Part shown: positions 33,252 through 44,019 of the stretch, in pieces
Numbering within the stretch: position 1 is the first letter of the stretch
Layout of the letters: each line of letters starts with the position of its first letter
NCBI RefSeq assembly: GCF_012569785.1
Contig: NZ_CP046202.1
Span: 109,409 to 173,408, forward strand
Length of the DNA stretch: 64,000 nt
Direction: 5' to 3'
Source of the DNA: Enterobacteriaceae endosymbiont of Donacia crassipes
GTDB lineage: Bacteria; Pseudomonadota; Gammaproteobacteria; Enterobacterales; Enterobacteriaceae
The notes under the pieces: model-generated
Database searches by the model: none
The model's input: only the letters and a program-made list of their open reading frames with translations
Told to the model about the DNA's origin: nothing
Translations under genes and position numbers: made by a program

Positions 33252-33357
33252 TTAATTTTTAATAAAAAGAATTATAAATATTTTTTATATTTAATTAAAA
33301 TACATAATAAATAATATTTATAATTATACAATCATATCTCTTATTAAGAGTATTTAT

Positions 33358-35895
33358 ATGTTAAAAAAAATTTTTACTAAAATTTTTGGTAGCAATAATG
33401 ATAATATTTTAAAATGTGTTCAAAAAATAGTAAACACTATTAATAATATGGAAAAAGAATTTGAAAATTTAACTAATTTTGAATTACAAAATAAAACTAT
33501 ATTTTTTAAAAAAAAATTACAAAATAACTTTACTTTAAAAAATATTCTTCCAGAAGCTTTTGCGACAGTTAGAGAAGCTAGTAAAAGAATGTTTAATATG
33601 CGTCATTTTGATGTTCAATTAATTGGAGGTATTGTTTTAAATAATAATTGTATAGCAGAAATGAAAACTGGTGAAGGAAAAACATTAACATCTACATTAC
33701 CAGCTTATTTAAATGCTTTAACTAATAAAGGAGTTCATATTGTTACTGTAAATGATTATTTAGCTCAACGTGATGCGCAAAATAATAGAATGCTATTCGA
33801 ATTTTTAGGTTTAACTGTAGGTCTTAATATATCTAATATATCATTAAAAGAAAAAAAAAATGCATATAAAGCAGATATTACATATGGGACCAATAATGAA
33901 TTTGGATTTGATTTTTTAAGAGATAACATGGTTTTTGATTATAATAATAAAGTACAACGTGGTTTAAATTTTGCTATTATAGATGAGGTTGATTCGATAT
34001 TAATTGATGAAGCTCGTACACCTTTAATTATATCAGGACCTACTGAAGATAATTCAGAATTATATATTAAAATAAACCATATTATTCCTAGATTAATATA
34101 TCAAAAACAAGAAGATTCTAATTTATATACAGGTAAAGGACATTTTTTTATAGATGAAAAATCTCGTCAAGTATATTTAACAGAAAAAGGTTTAATTTTT
34201 TTAGAAAAATTTTTAACAAAAAAAAAAATAATTAATATAGGTGAATCTTTATACTCTAATAATAATATAATTATTTTGCATCATATTATTTCTGCATTAA
34301 GAGCACATAAACTTTTTAAAAAAAATGTAGATTATATATTAAAAAATAATAAAGTTATAATAGTAGATGAACATACTGGAAGATTAATGGAAGGTAGAAG
34401 ATGGTCAGAAGGATTACATCAAGCAATAGAAGCAAAAGAAAATGTTAAAATTAATAATGAAAATCAAACTCTTGCGTCTATTACATTTCAAAATTATTTT
34501 AGACTATATAAAAAATTATCAGGCATGACAGGTACTGCTAGTACAGAATCTTTTGAATTTAAAGAAATATATAAATTAGATACAATAATTATTCCAACTA
34601 ATAAACCTATGATTAGAAAAGATCTTCCAGATTTAATTTATTTAACTAAAAAAGAAAAAATAAATGCAATTATTAATGATATAAAAGAAAAAAATTCAAA
34701 AGGTCAACCTGTATTGGTTGGTACTATTTCGATAAAAAAATCAGAATTGATATCTAAAAAATTAAAAAAAATAGGTATAAAACATAATATTTTAAATGCT
34801 AAATTTCATGTAAAAGAAGCAGAAATTATAGCACAAGCAGGTATAAAAAAAGCAGTAACAATTGCAACTAATATGGCTGGTAGAGGAACAGATATTGTTT
34901 TAGGTGGTAATCTTTTAATAGATAAAAAATTTAGTTTTAATAAAATTGAAAAATTGAAATTAGAATGGCAGATAAAACATAATGAAATTATAAAATTAGG
35001 AGGTTTATATGTAATAGGTACTGAACGTCATGAATCAAGAAGAATTGATAATCAATTAAGAGGTCGTGCTGGAAGACAAGGTGATCCTGGTATATCTAGA
35101 TTTTATTTATCGATGGAAGATTCTTTAATGCGTATTTTTGCACCAAAAAATATGTTATTTTTGATGAATAAATTAGGGATGAATGCCAATGATTGTATTG
35201 AACATCCCTGGATTACTAAAGCTATATCTAATGCACAAAAAAAAGTAGAAAGTTATAATTTTGAAATACGTAAACAATTAATTGAATATGACGATATTAT
35301 TAATGATCAACGTTTAATTATATATTTACAAAGAAATACATTATTAAAATCATTAAATTTTACTCAAATTATTAGAAATTTTAAAATTGATATATTTACA
35401 AATATAATAAATAATTATTTAAAATCTAATTCTTTTATTAAAGAAAAATTAAATTTTAAAAAATTAGAAATTTATTTTAAAAATATTTTTCATATTGAAT
35501 TACCAATTAAAATTTGGATTGATGAATATCAAAAAAAAAATCAAAAAAAATTTAATAAAAATTCTATTATCAAAAAAATTATTGATTTTACAGAAAAAAA
35601 ATATTTGAAAAAAATTTCTGTTTTAGAGAAAAAATATGTAAATATTTTTGAAAAAAATATTATTTTACAAAATTTAGATAATTTATGGAAAGAACATCTT
35701 TCAACTATAGAATGTTTAAAACAAGGAATCCATTTAAGAGGTTATGCTCAAAAAGATCCAAAACAAGAATATAAACGTGAATCTTTTTTTATGTTTAATA
35801 ATATGTTATATAACTTTAAAAAAAAAGTACTTATTACTTTAAGTAAAATAGATAATAAAAAAATTCAAAAAATAATAAAACTACAATGTTTTTAA
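33358..35895 (+). CDS. secA: preprotein translocase ATPase SecA (without its zinc-binding tail)
   Basis: SecA drives proteins through the SecYEG channel. All motor parts are present: Walker A in [29 protein letters not shown], the preprotein-crosslinking region, [22 protein letters not shown] and [13 protein letters not shown], and the scaffold end [18 protein letters not shown]. The frame stops at 845 residues, before the linker and the SEC-C zinc box that ends the 901-residue E. coli protein. A remnant of that box lies downstream at 35999-36094. In E. coli the tail binds SecB and lipid and is not needed for the ATPase motor itself. Confidence 0.96.
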   Translation: MLKKIFTKIFGSNNDNILKCVQKIVNTINNMEKEFENLTNFELQNKTIFFKKKLQNNFTLKNILPEAFATVREASKRMFNMRHFDVQLIGGIVLNNNCIAEMKTGEGKTLTSTLPAYLNALTNKGVHIVTVNDYLAQRDAQNNRMLFEFLGLTVGLNISNISLKEKKNAYKADITYGTNNEFGFDFLRDNMVFDYNNKVQRGLNFAIIDEVDSILIDEARTPLIISGPTEDNSELYIKINHIIPRLIYQKQEDSNLYTGKGHFFIDEKSRQVYLTEKGLIFLEKFLTKKKIINIGESLYSNNNIIILHHIISALRAHKLFKKNVDYILKNNKVIIVDEHTGRLMEGRRWSEGLHQAIEAKENVKINNENQTLASITFQNYFRLYKKLSGMTGTASTESFEFKEIYKLDTIIIPTNKPMIRKDLPDLIYLTKKEKINAIINDIKEKNSKGQPVLVGTISIKKSELISKKLKKIGIKHNILNAKFHVKEAEIIAQAGIKKAVTIATNMAGRGTDIVLGGNLLIDKKFSFNKIEKLKLEWQIKHNEIIKLGGLYVIGTERHESRRIDNQLRGRAGRQGDPGISRFYLSMEDSLMRIFAPKNMLFLMNKLGMNANDCIEHPWITKAISNAQKKVESYNFEIRKQLIEYDDIINDQRLIIYLQRNTLLKSLNFTQIIRNFKIDIFTNIINNYLKSNSFIKEKLNFKKLEIYFKNIFHIELPIKIWIDEYQKKNQKKFNKNSIIKKIIDFTEKKYLKKISVLEKKYVNIFEKNIILQNLDNLWKEHLSTIECLKQGIHLRGYAQKDPKQEYKRESFFMFNNMLYNFKKKVLITLSKIDNKKIQKIIKLQCF

Positions 35896-35998
35896 AAAAA
35901 AAATATAGTTTTAAATAAAAGTTTAAAACAAAATCATTTAATTATTATTAAATGATAAAACTAATATTTCTGTAAATAAAAAATAAATATTTAAATGA

Positions 35999-36094
35999 TA
36001 TAAATTTTTTTCAAAAAAAATAGGACGAAATGAAAAATGTTTTTGTTATTTAGGTAAAAAATATAAATTTTGTTATGGATTAATATTTAAATAA
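35999..36094 (+). pseudogene. orphaned remnant of the SecA C-terminal zinc-binding (SEC-C) box
   Basis: In a frame +1 relative to secA, 31 codons read into IGRNEKCFCYLGKKYKFCYG, aligning with the SecA terminus GRNDPCPCGSGKKYKQCHG. Three cysteines and GKKYK are kept, but the histidine ligand is tyrosine. The roughly 100 bases between the secA stop (35893-35895) and this box contain stops in all three frames, so a single frameshift cannot rejoin them. No start codon or ribosome site opens the remnant. Its TAA (36092-36094) is the first three bases of the palindrome that follows, which suggests this was once the true secA end. Confidence 0.85.
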
Positions 36095-36149
36095 TAACAA
36101 CAGAGGGTATAAAAAATAAATTTATTTTTTATACCCTCTGTTGTTATTA
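36092..36149. terminator. 58-bp perfect palindrome, likely bidirectional terminator of secA and dnaJ
   Basis: Bases 36092-36120 and 36121-36149 are perfect reverse complements: 29-base arms with no spacer. The outer half holds the GC-richer core CAACAGAGGGTAT and the centre is pure A/T. The outermost TTA/TAA triplets are the stop of dnaJ on one strand and of the SecA remnant on the other. Position between convergent genes and the strength of the stem fit an intrinsic terminator working both ways. Confidence 0.75.
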
Positions 36150-37259
36150 GATTTTTATCTTATAAAAAAAATTTTTAATTTTTTCTAAAAATTTTTTTAT
36201 TTTAGGAAAATTTTTATAATTAGAAAATTCATGAAAATTTTCATTTAATTGATATAAAATATCTTTTTGTTTTTTGTTTAAATTAGTTGGAGTTTCAATT
36301 ATTATTTTACATAGTAAATCGCCAGGAATACTACTTCTTTTAGTTAATTTTATTCCTTTATTACGTATTCTAAACATTTTTCCTGTTTGAGTACCTTCAG
36401 GAATTTTTAATTTTACATAACCATTTAATGTAGGTATCTTTATATTTCCCCCTAATGTAGCTATTATAAAACTAATAGGTAATTCACAATATAAATTATT
36501 ACCTTCTCTAATAAATAAATGATGTTTTTTAATTTTAATTTCTATATATAAATCTCCAGAAATTCCATTTGAACCTATCTCTCCTTCACCGTTTAATCTA
36601 ATGCGATCTCCAGTATCAATTCCACTCGGTATCTTTACTGATAAAGTTTTATAAGATTCTAATTTACCTTTACTTTTACAATAAAAACAAGGATTTTTAA
36701 TAAAATTACCTTGTCCATGACATTTAGGACAAGTTTGTTGTACAGTAAAAAAACCTTGACTCATTTGTATTTGTCCATGACCATTACATGTATAACATTT
36801 TTGTAATGAACCATGTTGTGCTCCTGTCCCATTACAATAATTACAATTTTTTAAAATAGGAATTTTAATTTCTTTTGTTATACCTGTAATTGCTTCTTCT
36901 AATGAAATTTCAATTAAATATTTTAAATCAGCACCTTTTTTAGGTCTTTGATTTGTTCTTGAATTACCAAATATATCTCCAAAAACATCTCCAAAAATAT
37001 CACTAAAATCAGTTGTATTATTTATATTTTCTTGTTCAAAAGCAGCATGTCCATATTGATCATAAGCAGTTCTTTTTTTTGAATCACTTAAGACTTCATA
37101 AGCTTGTTTTATTTCTTTAAACTTATCTTCAGCATTTTTATTTCCGGGATTACGATCTGGGTGAAATTTTATAGCTAAACGTTTATATGCTTTTTTAATT
37201 TCACGATCTTCAGCATTTTTGCTAATACCTAAAATATCATAATAATCTTTTTTTGCCAT
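36147..37259 (-). CDS. dnaJ: chaperone DnaJ
   Basis: DnaJ delivers substrates to DnaK and stimulates its ATPase. The J domain has the HPD motif (KFHPDRNPG), then a short Gly/Phe region, then four CxxCxGxG-type zinc repeats beginning CNYCNGTG (the last is CFYCKSKG), then the C-terminal substrate domains. The length is 370 residues (E. coli 376). It follows dnaK on the same strand, 107 bases downstream, and both probably share the dnaK heat-shock promoter. Confidence 0.97.
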   Translation of the reverse strand: MAKKDYYDILGISKNAEDREIKKAYKRLAIKFHPDRNPGNKNAEDKFKEIKQAYEVLSDSKKRTAYDQYGHAAFEQENINNTTDFSDIFGDVFGDIFGNSRTNQRPKKGADLKYLIEISLEEAITGITKEIKIPILKNCNYCNGTGAQHGSLQKCYTCNGHGQIQMSQGFFTVQQTCPKCHGQGNFIKNPCFYCKSKGKLESYKTLSVKIPSGIDTGDRIRLNGEGEIGSNGISGDLYIEIKIKKHHLFIREGNNLYCELPISFIIATLGGNIKIPTLNGYVKLKIPEGTQTGKMFRIRNKGIKLTKRSSIPGDLLCKIIIETPTNLNKKQKDILYQLNENFHEFSNYKNFPKIKKFLEKIKNFFYKIKI

Positions 37260-37366
37260 AATAAATATACTGTCCTAATCCCATAATTTTATTAATACCG
37301 ATTATTAATTGATAAACGGTATTAATAATATATTTAAATATATGTATTTACAAAATAATTAAATAA

Positions 37367-39289
37367 TTATTTTTTTTTATCTTTTACTTCTTCAAATTCA
37401 GCATCTACAACTTCATTATTTTCATTTTCATTTTCAGATTTTACATTATTATTATTTTCTTTTTTAATATTATTATTATCTTGATTTATATTCATAATAC
37501 TACTAGATAACTCAATTATTTTTTGTATTTTATTTTGTATGTCATCTTTATTTTCTGTTTTAAGAACTTTATTTAATTCATTAATAGCATTTTTTATTAT
37601 TAACTTATCTTCTTTTTTAATTTGATTATCTAATTCCTTAAGTTTTTTTTCAGTACTATGTATAAGTTGATCACCTTCATTACGTATTTTAACTAATTCT
37701 TCAAAAATACGATCAGATTCACTATTAGCTTCTGCATCTCTTATCATTTTTTCAACTTCTTCTTTATTTAAACCTGATGATGCCTGTATAGTAATTTTTT
37801 GTTCTTTACCACTTTTTTTATCTTTTGCAGAAACATGAAGTATTCCATCTGCATCTATATCAAATGTTACTTCTATTTGAGGTATGCCTCTAGGAGCTGG
37901 ACTAATTCCATCTAAATTAAATTGTCCTAATGATTTATTATCATTAGCTTTTTTACGTTCTCCTTGTAAAATATGAATAGTTACAGAAGACTGATTATCT
38001 TCTGCTGTTGAAAACACTTGACTATGTTTTGTAGGAATAGTTGTATTTTTATTAATTAATGGTGTCATTACACCACCCATAGTCTCTATACCTAAAGATA
38101 ACGGAGTTACATCTAATAATAAAACATCTTTTACATCACCAGCTAATACTCCTCCTTGTACTGCGGCACCTATAGCTACTGCTTCATCAGGGTTAACATC
38201 TTTTCTTGGTTCTTTATTAAAAAATAATGTAACTTTACTTTGAACCATAGGCATACGAGTTTGTCCACCTACTAAAATTATATCATTAATATCTGAAACA
38301 GTTAAATTAGCATCTTTTAAAGCCATTTTAACTGGTTTTATTGATTGATCTACTAAATCTTCTACTAAAGATTCTAATTTAGCTCTTGTTAATTTTATAT
38401 TTAAATGTTGTGGTCCTGAAGAATTTGCAGTAATATAAGGTAAATTTATATCAGTTTGTTGTGTTGAAGATAATTCAATTTTAGCTTTTTCAGCAGATTC
38501 TTTTAATCTTTGCATAGCTAATGGATCATTTTTTAAATCTATTCCTTGATCTTTTTTAAATTCAGTTACTAGGTAATTAATAATTCTACTATCAAAATCT
38601 TCTCCTCCTAAATGAGTATCTCCATTTGTTGATAATACTTCAAAAGTTTTTTCACCATCAACATCATCTATTTCAATAATAGAAATATCAAAAGTTCCTC
38701 CACCTAAATCATAAACTGCTATAATACGATTTCCTTTGCCTTTATCTAATCCATATGCTAATGCAGCAGCTGTAGGTTCATTAATAATTCTTTTTACTTC
38801 TAATCCTGCTATTTTACCTGCATCTTTTGTAGCTTGACGTTGAGCATCATTAAAATATGCAGGTACTGTAATAACAGCAGCATTTACTTTAATGCCTAAA
38901 AAATCTTCAGCAGTTTTTTTCATTTTTTTTAAAACTTCAGCAGAAATTTGTGGTGGTGCCATTTTTTTCCCTTCAATGTCAATCCAAGCATCACCATTAT
39001 TAGATTCTACAATTTTATATGGCATTATTTTAATATCACGTTGTACCTCTTCATCATTAAATCTTCTTCCAATTAATCTTTTAATAGCAAAAAGAGTATT
39101 TTTAGGATTAGTAATCGCTTGACGTTTTGCTGGTTGTCCTACTAAAATTTCTCCATCTTTTGTATAAGCAATTACAGACGGAGTAGTTCTATCTCCTTCT
39201 GCATTTTCTAAAACTCTAGGTTTATTCCCATCTATAACTGCCACACAAGAATTAGTGGTGCCTAAGTCAATACCTATTATTTTACTCAT
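37367..39289 (-). CDS. dnaK: chaperone DnaK (Hsp70)
   Basis: DnaK is the ATP-driven Hsp70 chaperone. The nucleotide domain shows [13 protein letters not shown], the [17 protein letters not shown] and [14 protein letters not shown] segments; the substrate domain and a lid ending in EEVKDKKK follow. The start at 39289 is chosen because it gives [10 protein letters not shown] and has AGGAG eight bases upstream; ten more codons are open further up but lack support. The length is then 640 residues. It is the best-conserved protein of the window. Confidence 0.98.
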   Translation of the reverse strand: MSKIIGIDLGTTNSCVAVIDGNKPRVLENAEGDRTTPSVIAYTKDGEILVGQPAKRQAITNPKNTLFAIKRLIGRRFNDEEVQRDIKIMPYKIVESNNGDAWIDIEGKKMAPPQISAEVLKKMKKTAEDFLGIKVNAAVITVPAYFNDAQRQATKDAGKIAGLEVKRIINEPTAAALAYGLDKGKGNRIIAVYDLGGGTFDISIIEIDDVDGEKTFEVLSTNGDTHLGGEDFDSRIINYLVTEFKKDQGIDLKNDPLAMQRLKESAEKAKIELSSTQQTDINLPYITANSSGPQHLNIKLTRAKLESLVEDLVDQSIKPVKMALKDANLTVSDINDIILVGGQTRMPMVQSKVTLFFNKEPRKDVNPDEAVAIGAAVQGGVLAGDVKDVLLLDVTPLSLGIETMGGVMTPLINKNTTIPTKHSQVFSTAEDNQSSVTIHILQGERKKANDNKSLGQFNLDGISPAPRGIPQIEVTFDIDADGILHVSAKDKKSGKEQKITIQASSGLNKEEVEKMIRDAEANSESDRIFEELVKIRNEGDQLIHSTEKKLKELDNQIKKEDKLIIKNAINELNKVLKTENKDDIQNKIQKIIELSSSIMNINQDNNNIKKENNNNVKSENENENNEVVDAEFEEVKDKKK

Positions 39290-39650
39290 ATTAGAATCTC
39301 CTATACATTTATTTACCATTTATGGTATGAAATTTAATATACAAAAATATTTAATTTAATTTGTATAAATAAAAATCCCTAATGAAAAGGAAAATGGGGC
39401 CACATATTAATGCATCAAGGGGGGAATTTTATTTTTTTTAAAAAAATTTAAAATAATTTAAAAATTTTTAAATGTTTTTGTAATTATTAATTATAAATTA
39501 TTTATAAAATATCACTAGATAATGTTATATAATAACATTATCTAATAAATATATATTTTTTATATAATATTATTTATTATACATCATAATTTAAATTAAA
39601 ATCAATATTTAATTTAAATTATTAAAATACTCTATTATAGGAAATAAAAA
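39290..39650. other. 361-base dnaK-pepA divergent spacer
   Basis: Besides the heat-shock promoter, the spacer holds a 13-bp inverted repeat (39516-39528 and 39532-39544, three-base loop), which lies about 106 bases before pepA. No ORF or RNA gene is recognisable in the rest. The hairpin could act on the pepA transcript or be a relict; A/T-rich arms make chance possible. Confidence 0.5.
39391..39423 (-). promoter_or_regulatory. sigma-32 (heat-shock) promoter of dnaK
   Basis: On the minus strand CCCCCTTGATG (39413-39423) is followed after 13 bases by CCCCATTTT (39391-39399). This matches the sigma-32 consensus CTTGAA - 13 to 15 bases - CCCCATnT and is nearly identical to the E. coli dnaK P1 promoter. 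These C runs stand out in an otherwise A/T-only spacer. The element ends about 100 bases before the dnaK start. Confidence 0.88.
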
Positions 39651-41138
39651 ATGGAATATATAACAGATAAAATTATTTTCCCAAATAAAATACTATTAGA
39701 CAGTATAGTAATACCTATATATGAAACATATAAATTTTCTAAAATTACAAAAAAAATAAATCAAATATCTAATAATTATATATTAAATATTCTAAAAGAA
39801 AATAATATACAAGGTAAAATTAATCAAAGCATTATTTTATATAATATTCCTAATGTTTTATGTAAAAAAATTTTAATTATTGGTTGTGGTATTCAAAATA
39901 AACTTAATAGAAATAAAAATAAATTAATTGTATGTAATACTATCAATATTTTAAAAAAATCTTCTTTTAAAGAAATTAATTGGTATCTTACAGATTTAAA
40001 AATAAATAATCTTGATTTATATTGGAATATAAGAGATACAATAGATATAATTGAACATAATATTTATAAATATAACAGATTTAAAAAAAACAAAACTTAT
40101 TTTAAAACAAAAATAAAATTTATTATTACTAATACTAATGACAATATTTATCATACTGCTATTAAACATTCTAAAGCTATTAATTTAGGTATAAAAAAAG
40201 CTAAAGATTTAGCTAACTTGCCTCCAAATATATGTACTCCTAAATATTTATCAAAAAAAGCAAAAAAATTAACAACAAAATATAAAAATATTTCCGTAAA
40301 AATTATTAATATAAAAAATATCAAAAAAATAGGTATGAATGCTTATTTAGCAGTAAGTAAAGGATCAAAAAATAAACCTTTTATATCAATAATAAAATAT
40401 CAGAATAACAATAAATCACAACCTATAGTATTATTAGGCAAAGGAATTACTTTTGATTCAGGTGGTTTATCTTTAAAACCAAGTACTAATATGGGTGAAA
40501 TGAAATATGATATGTGTGGTGCAGCAGCAGTATATGGTACTATACATACAATAGCTGAATTAAAATTACCTATAAATATTATAGCTATTTTAGCTGGATG
40601 TGAAAATATGCCAGATAGTAATGCATATAGGCCTGGTGATATTATAAAAACATTATCTGGTATTACTGTAGAAATTACAAATACAGATGCAGAGGGACGT
40701 TTAATTTTATGTGATATATTAACTTATATTGAAAAATATAATCCTAAATATGTAATTGATATAGCGACCCTAACAGGAGCATGTGTTATTGCATTAGGTA
40801 ATAATATAAGTGGTTTAATGGCTAATAATAAAATATTATCTAATAAAATTATAAAAGCTTCATTAGAAACAGATGATCGTGTTTGGGAATTACCTATTGA
40901 TGATATTAGTTATTTTAATCAATTAAAATCTAATTTTGCCGATTTAATTAATAGTAGTAGTGGTATTGCAGGAGCAATTACTGCAGCTTGTTTTTTATCT
41001 AAATTTACTAAAAAATATAATTGGGCTCATATAGATATAGCTGGTACAGCATGGTATTACATAAATAATAAAGCTATTGCTTCAGGAAGACCAATTAATA
41101 TGTTAAGTCAATTTTTAATTAATCAAACACAAATATAA
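39651..41138 (+). CDS. pepA: leucyl aminopeptidase PepA
   Basis: PepA is a hexameric two-metal M17 aminopeptidase that recycles peptides. The C-terminal catalytic domain has GKGITFDSGGLSLKP, MKYDMCGAAAV and the signature NTDAEGRL. The length is 495 residues (E. coli 503). The N-terminal domain is much less conserved. In E. coli PepA also acts as a DNA-binding protein; whether that persists cannot be seen. holC, which lies between pepA and valS in E. coli, is missing. Confidence 0.96.
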   Translation: MEYITDKIIFPNKILLDSIVIPIYETYKFSKITKKINQISNNYILNILKENNIQGKINQSIILYNIPNVLCKKILIIGCGIQNKLNRNKNKLIVCNTINILKKSSFKEINWYLTDLKINNLDLYWNIRDTIDIIEHNIYKYNRFKKNKTYFKTKIKFIITNTNDNIYHTAIKHSKAINLGIKKAKDLANLPPNICTPKYLSKKAKKLTTKYKNISVKIINIKNIKKIGMNAYLAVSKGSKNKPFISIIKYQNNNKSQPIVLLGKGITFDSGGLSLKPSTNMGEMKYDMCGAAAVYGTIHTIAELKLPINIIAILAGCENMPDSNAYRPGDIIKTLSGITVEITNTDAEGRLILCDILTYIEKYNPKYVIDIATLTGACVIALGNNISGLMANNKILSNKIIKASLETDDRVWELPIDDISYFNQLKSNFADLINSSSGIAGAITAACFLSKFTKKYNWAHIDIAGTAWYYINNKAIASGRPINMLSQFLINQTQI

Positions 41139-41193
41139 TAATCATTAATATTAATTTTGACATAAATTTTATTTATATAGGATATTTTTTATT

Positions 41194-43986
41194 ATGGGAA
41201 AAATATATAATCCAAAAATATTTGAACAAAAAATTTATAATTATTGGGAAAAAAATAATTTATTAAAAAATAATTTTGATAATTCTAAAGAATGTTTTTC
41301 TATTATGGTACCACCACCTAACATTACAGGTTATTTACATATAGGGCATGCATTACAATACACATTAATTGATATTTTAGTACGCTATCATAGAATGTTA
41401 GGGGAAAATATACTATGTCAAGTAGGAATAGATCATGCAGGTATTGCAACTCAAAATTTGATAGAACAAAAAATTTTCAATAAAACTGGAAAAACAAAAA
41501 ATTGTTACAGTAAAAAATTTTTATTAAATAATATTTGGAAATGGAAAAATAAATATTGTAAAATCATTTATGATCAAATGAAACGTTTAGGTTTATCTAC
41601 GGATTGGGAAAAAACAAGATTTACAATGGATAAAAAATTTATTAAATCTGTTAAAAATATTTTTATTATTCTTTATAATAATAATTTAATTTATAAAAAA
41701 AAAAGATTAATACATTGGGATTTAAAACTTAAAACTGTTATATCAGATCTAGAAATAAAACACAAAAAAATTAAAACAAATTTATGGTATATAAAATATT
41801 TATTTGCAGACAAAACTTTAACTTTAAATAAAAAAAATTATTTAATAGTAGCTACAACTAGACCTGAAACTTTATTAGCAGATATTGCTATAGCAGTTAA
41901 TCCACTAGATAAAAGATATAATAGTTTAATTGGTAAATTTGTAATTGTTCCTATAATACATCGTCAAATACCTATTATTGCTGATAATTATGCGAAAATT
42001 ACAAAAGGTACAGGATGTGTAAAAATTAGTCCTGCTCATGATTTTAATGATTATGAAATAGCAATTAAACATAATTTACCTTTAATTAATATTTTAGATT
42101 TAAATGGAAATATTTTAACAACTTACCAAATATTAAATAATAAAAAAAATATTATAAATTTTAATAACAATATTCCTAAAAATTTACAAAAAATAAATTT
42201 CATTAAAGCAAGAAAGATAGTAATAAATGAAATAATTCACAAAAATTTATTAGATAAATATGAAATAAAATATACATTAGTTCCTTTTAGTATTCGAAGT
42301 AATACTATTACTATTCCTATGTTAACTGATCAATGGTATTTAAAAACTAAAGTTTTATCTCAAGAAGCAATTAATGCAGTAAAAGATAAACAAATCATAT
42401 TTTTTCCTGAAAAATATAAAAATATGTTTTATGCATGGATGAACAATATTCAAGATTGGTGTATATCTCGTCAATTATTGTGGGGACATAAAATACCAGC
42501 GTGGTATGATATAAAAAATAATATTTATGTAGGGAATAATGAAGAAGAAATTAGAAAAAAATATAATTTAGATAAAAATATTTCTTTAACACAAGATACT
42601 GATGTATTAGATACTTGGTTTTCTTCTAGTTTATGGACATTTATTACTTTAAATTGGCCTGATAATAAAAATTTTTTTTTCTTTCATCCTACCAATGTTA
42701 TTATAAGTGGTTTTGATATTATATTTTTTTGGATATCTAGAATGATAATGATGACAATGTATTTTGTTAAAAATAAAAATAATATATCTCAAATCCCTTT
42801 TAAAAATATTTTTTTAACAGGCTTAATAAGAGATAATAAGGGTAATAAAATGTCAAAGTCTCAAGGTAATGTAATTAATCCTATGTATTTTATTGAGGGT
42901 AATTCTTATATAAAAAAAACAAAAAAATTTAAAAATAATTTACCTGTGGATAACAAAATTTATGGTGCAGATGCTTTAAGATTTACATTAGCTGCATTAT
43001 CATCTACAGGTCGTGATATTTATTGGGATCTAACAAGATTAGAAGGTTATAGAAATTTTTGTAATAAAATTTGGAATGCAAGTATTTTTATCTTAAAAAA
43101 TATAAAATATGAATTTATAAAAACAAAAAAAAATTTATCTATTATCGATAGATGGATTTGGTCTGAATATTATTTAGTTATTAAAAATTATACAAAAGCA
43201 TTAAATGAATATCGTTTTGATAACGCAACTAATATTTTATATAGTTTTATATGGAATAAATTTTGTGATTGGTATTTAGAATATAGTAAAATAATTTTTC
43301 AAGAAAATGATCAATTAAAATGTATTAGTATACATTATACATTATATAATCTTTTTGAATCCTTATTAAGATTATCTCATCCAATAATTCCATTTATTAC
43401 TGAAGTAATATGGCAAAAAATAATTCCAAATCAAAAAAATAAAAATAGTATTATGATTCAATCTTTTCCTAAATTGAATGATGTTTTTATAGAAAAAAAA
43501 ATTATAAATATTTTTAATACATTTATCAATATAATTACTATTATCCGTAATTATAGAGCAGAGATGAATATTAAAAATAAAACAAGAATTAATTTATATA
43601 TAAGAAACATAAATAATAAATTTCATACTTTTTTAAAACAATATATAAATATTTTTAAAAAATTTGTAAATCTTAATAAAATTTTTTTTCTAAAAAAAGA
43701 TATTAATTTTCCTGATAAAACTTTTATTAATAATATTAATAATATTGAATTTGCTATTCAATTAAATAATAAAATTATTGATCAAAAAAAATTATTAGAT
43801 AAAATAAATAAAAAAATAAATGATAATCAAAAAATAATTAATTTTTTAAATAAAAATATTAAAAATCAATCTTTTTTGTCTAAAGCACCAAAAATAATTA
43901 TAAAAAAAAATTTACAAAAATTAAAAAAAAGTAAAATATTAAAAACAGAATTATTACAAAAATTTTTTTTAATTAAAAATTTATAA
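41194..43986 (+). CDS. valS: valyl-tRNA synthetase
   Basis: ValS charges tRNA-Val and edits threonine. The class I motifs are GYLHIGHAL (HIGH) and NKMSKSQGN (KMSKS). The editing domain carries TTRPETLLADIAIAVNP, and the C-terminal coiled coil arm (about residues 860-925) is kept though lysine-rich. The length is 930 residues (E. coli 951). Confidence 0.97.
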   Translation: MGKIYNPKIFEQKIYNYWEKNNLLKNNFDNSKECFSIMVPPPNITGYLHIGHALQYTLIDILVRYHRMLGENILCQVGIDHAGIATQNLIEQKIFNKTGKTKNCYSKKFLLNNIWKWKNKYCKIIYDQMKRLGLSTDWEKTRFTMDKKFIKSVKNIFIILYNNNLIYKKKRLIHWDLKLKTVISDLEIKHKKIKTNLWYIKYLFADKTLTLNKKNYLIVATTRPETLLADIAIAVNPLDKRYNSLIGKFVIVPIIHRQIPIIADNYAKITKGTGCVKISPAHDFNDYEIAIKHNLPLINILDLNGNILTTYQILNNKKNIINFNNNIPKNLQKINFIKARKIVINEIIHKNLLDKYEIKYTLVPFSIRSNTITIPMLTDQWYLKTKVLSQEAINAVKDKQIIFFPEKYKNMFYAWMNNIQDWCISRQLLWGHKIPAWYDIKNNIYVGNNEEEIRKKYNLDKNISLTQDTDVLDTWFSSSLWTFITLNWPDNKNFFFFHPTNVIISGFDIIFFWISRMIMMTMYFVKNKNNISQIPFKNIFLTGLIRDNKGNKMSKSQGNVINPMYFIEGNSYIKKTKKFKNNLPVDNKIYGADALRFTLAALSSTGRDIYWDLTRLEGYRNFCNKIWNASIFILKNIKYEFIKTKKNLSIIDRWIWSEYYLVIKNYTKALNEYRFDNATNILYSFIWNKFCDWYLEYSKIIFQENDQLKCISIHYTLYNLFESLLRLSHPIIPFITEVIWQKIIPNQKNKNSIMIQSFPKLNDVFIEKKIINIFNTFINIITIIRNYRAEMNIKNKTRINLYIRNINNKFHTFLKQYINIFKKFVNLNKIFFLKKDINFPDKTFINNINNIEFAIQLNNKIIDQKKLLDKINKKINDNQKIINFLNKNIKNQSFLSKAPKIIIKKNLQKLKKSKILKTELLQKFFLIKNL

Positions 43987-44019
43987 TATTTTATAATTTT
44001 AAAAGAAAGGATTTATATT

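Noticed and set aside
39290..39319. Ten-codon N-terminal extension of dnaK
   Set aside because: AGGAG lies just before 39289, and the family starts at this [10 protein letters not shown].
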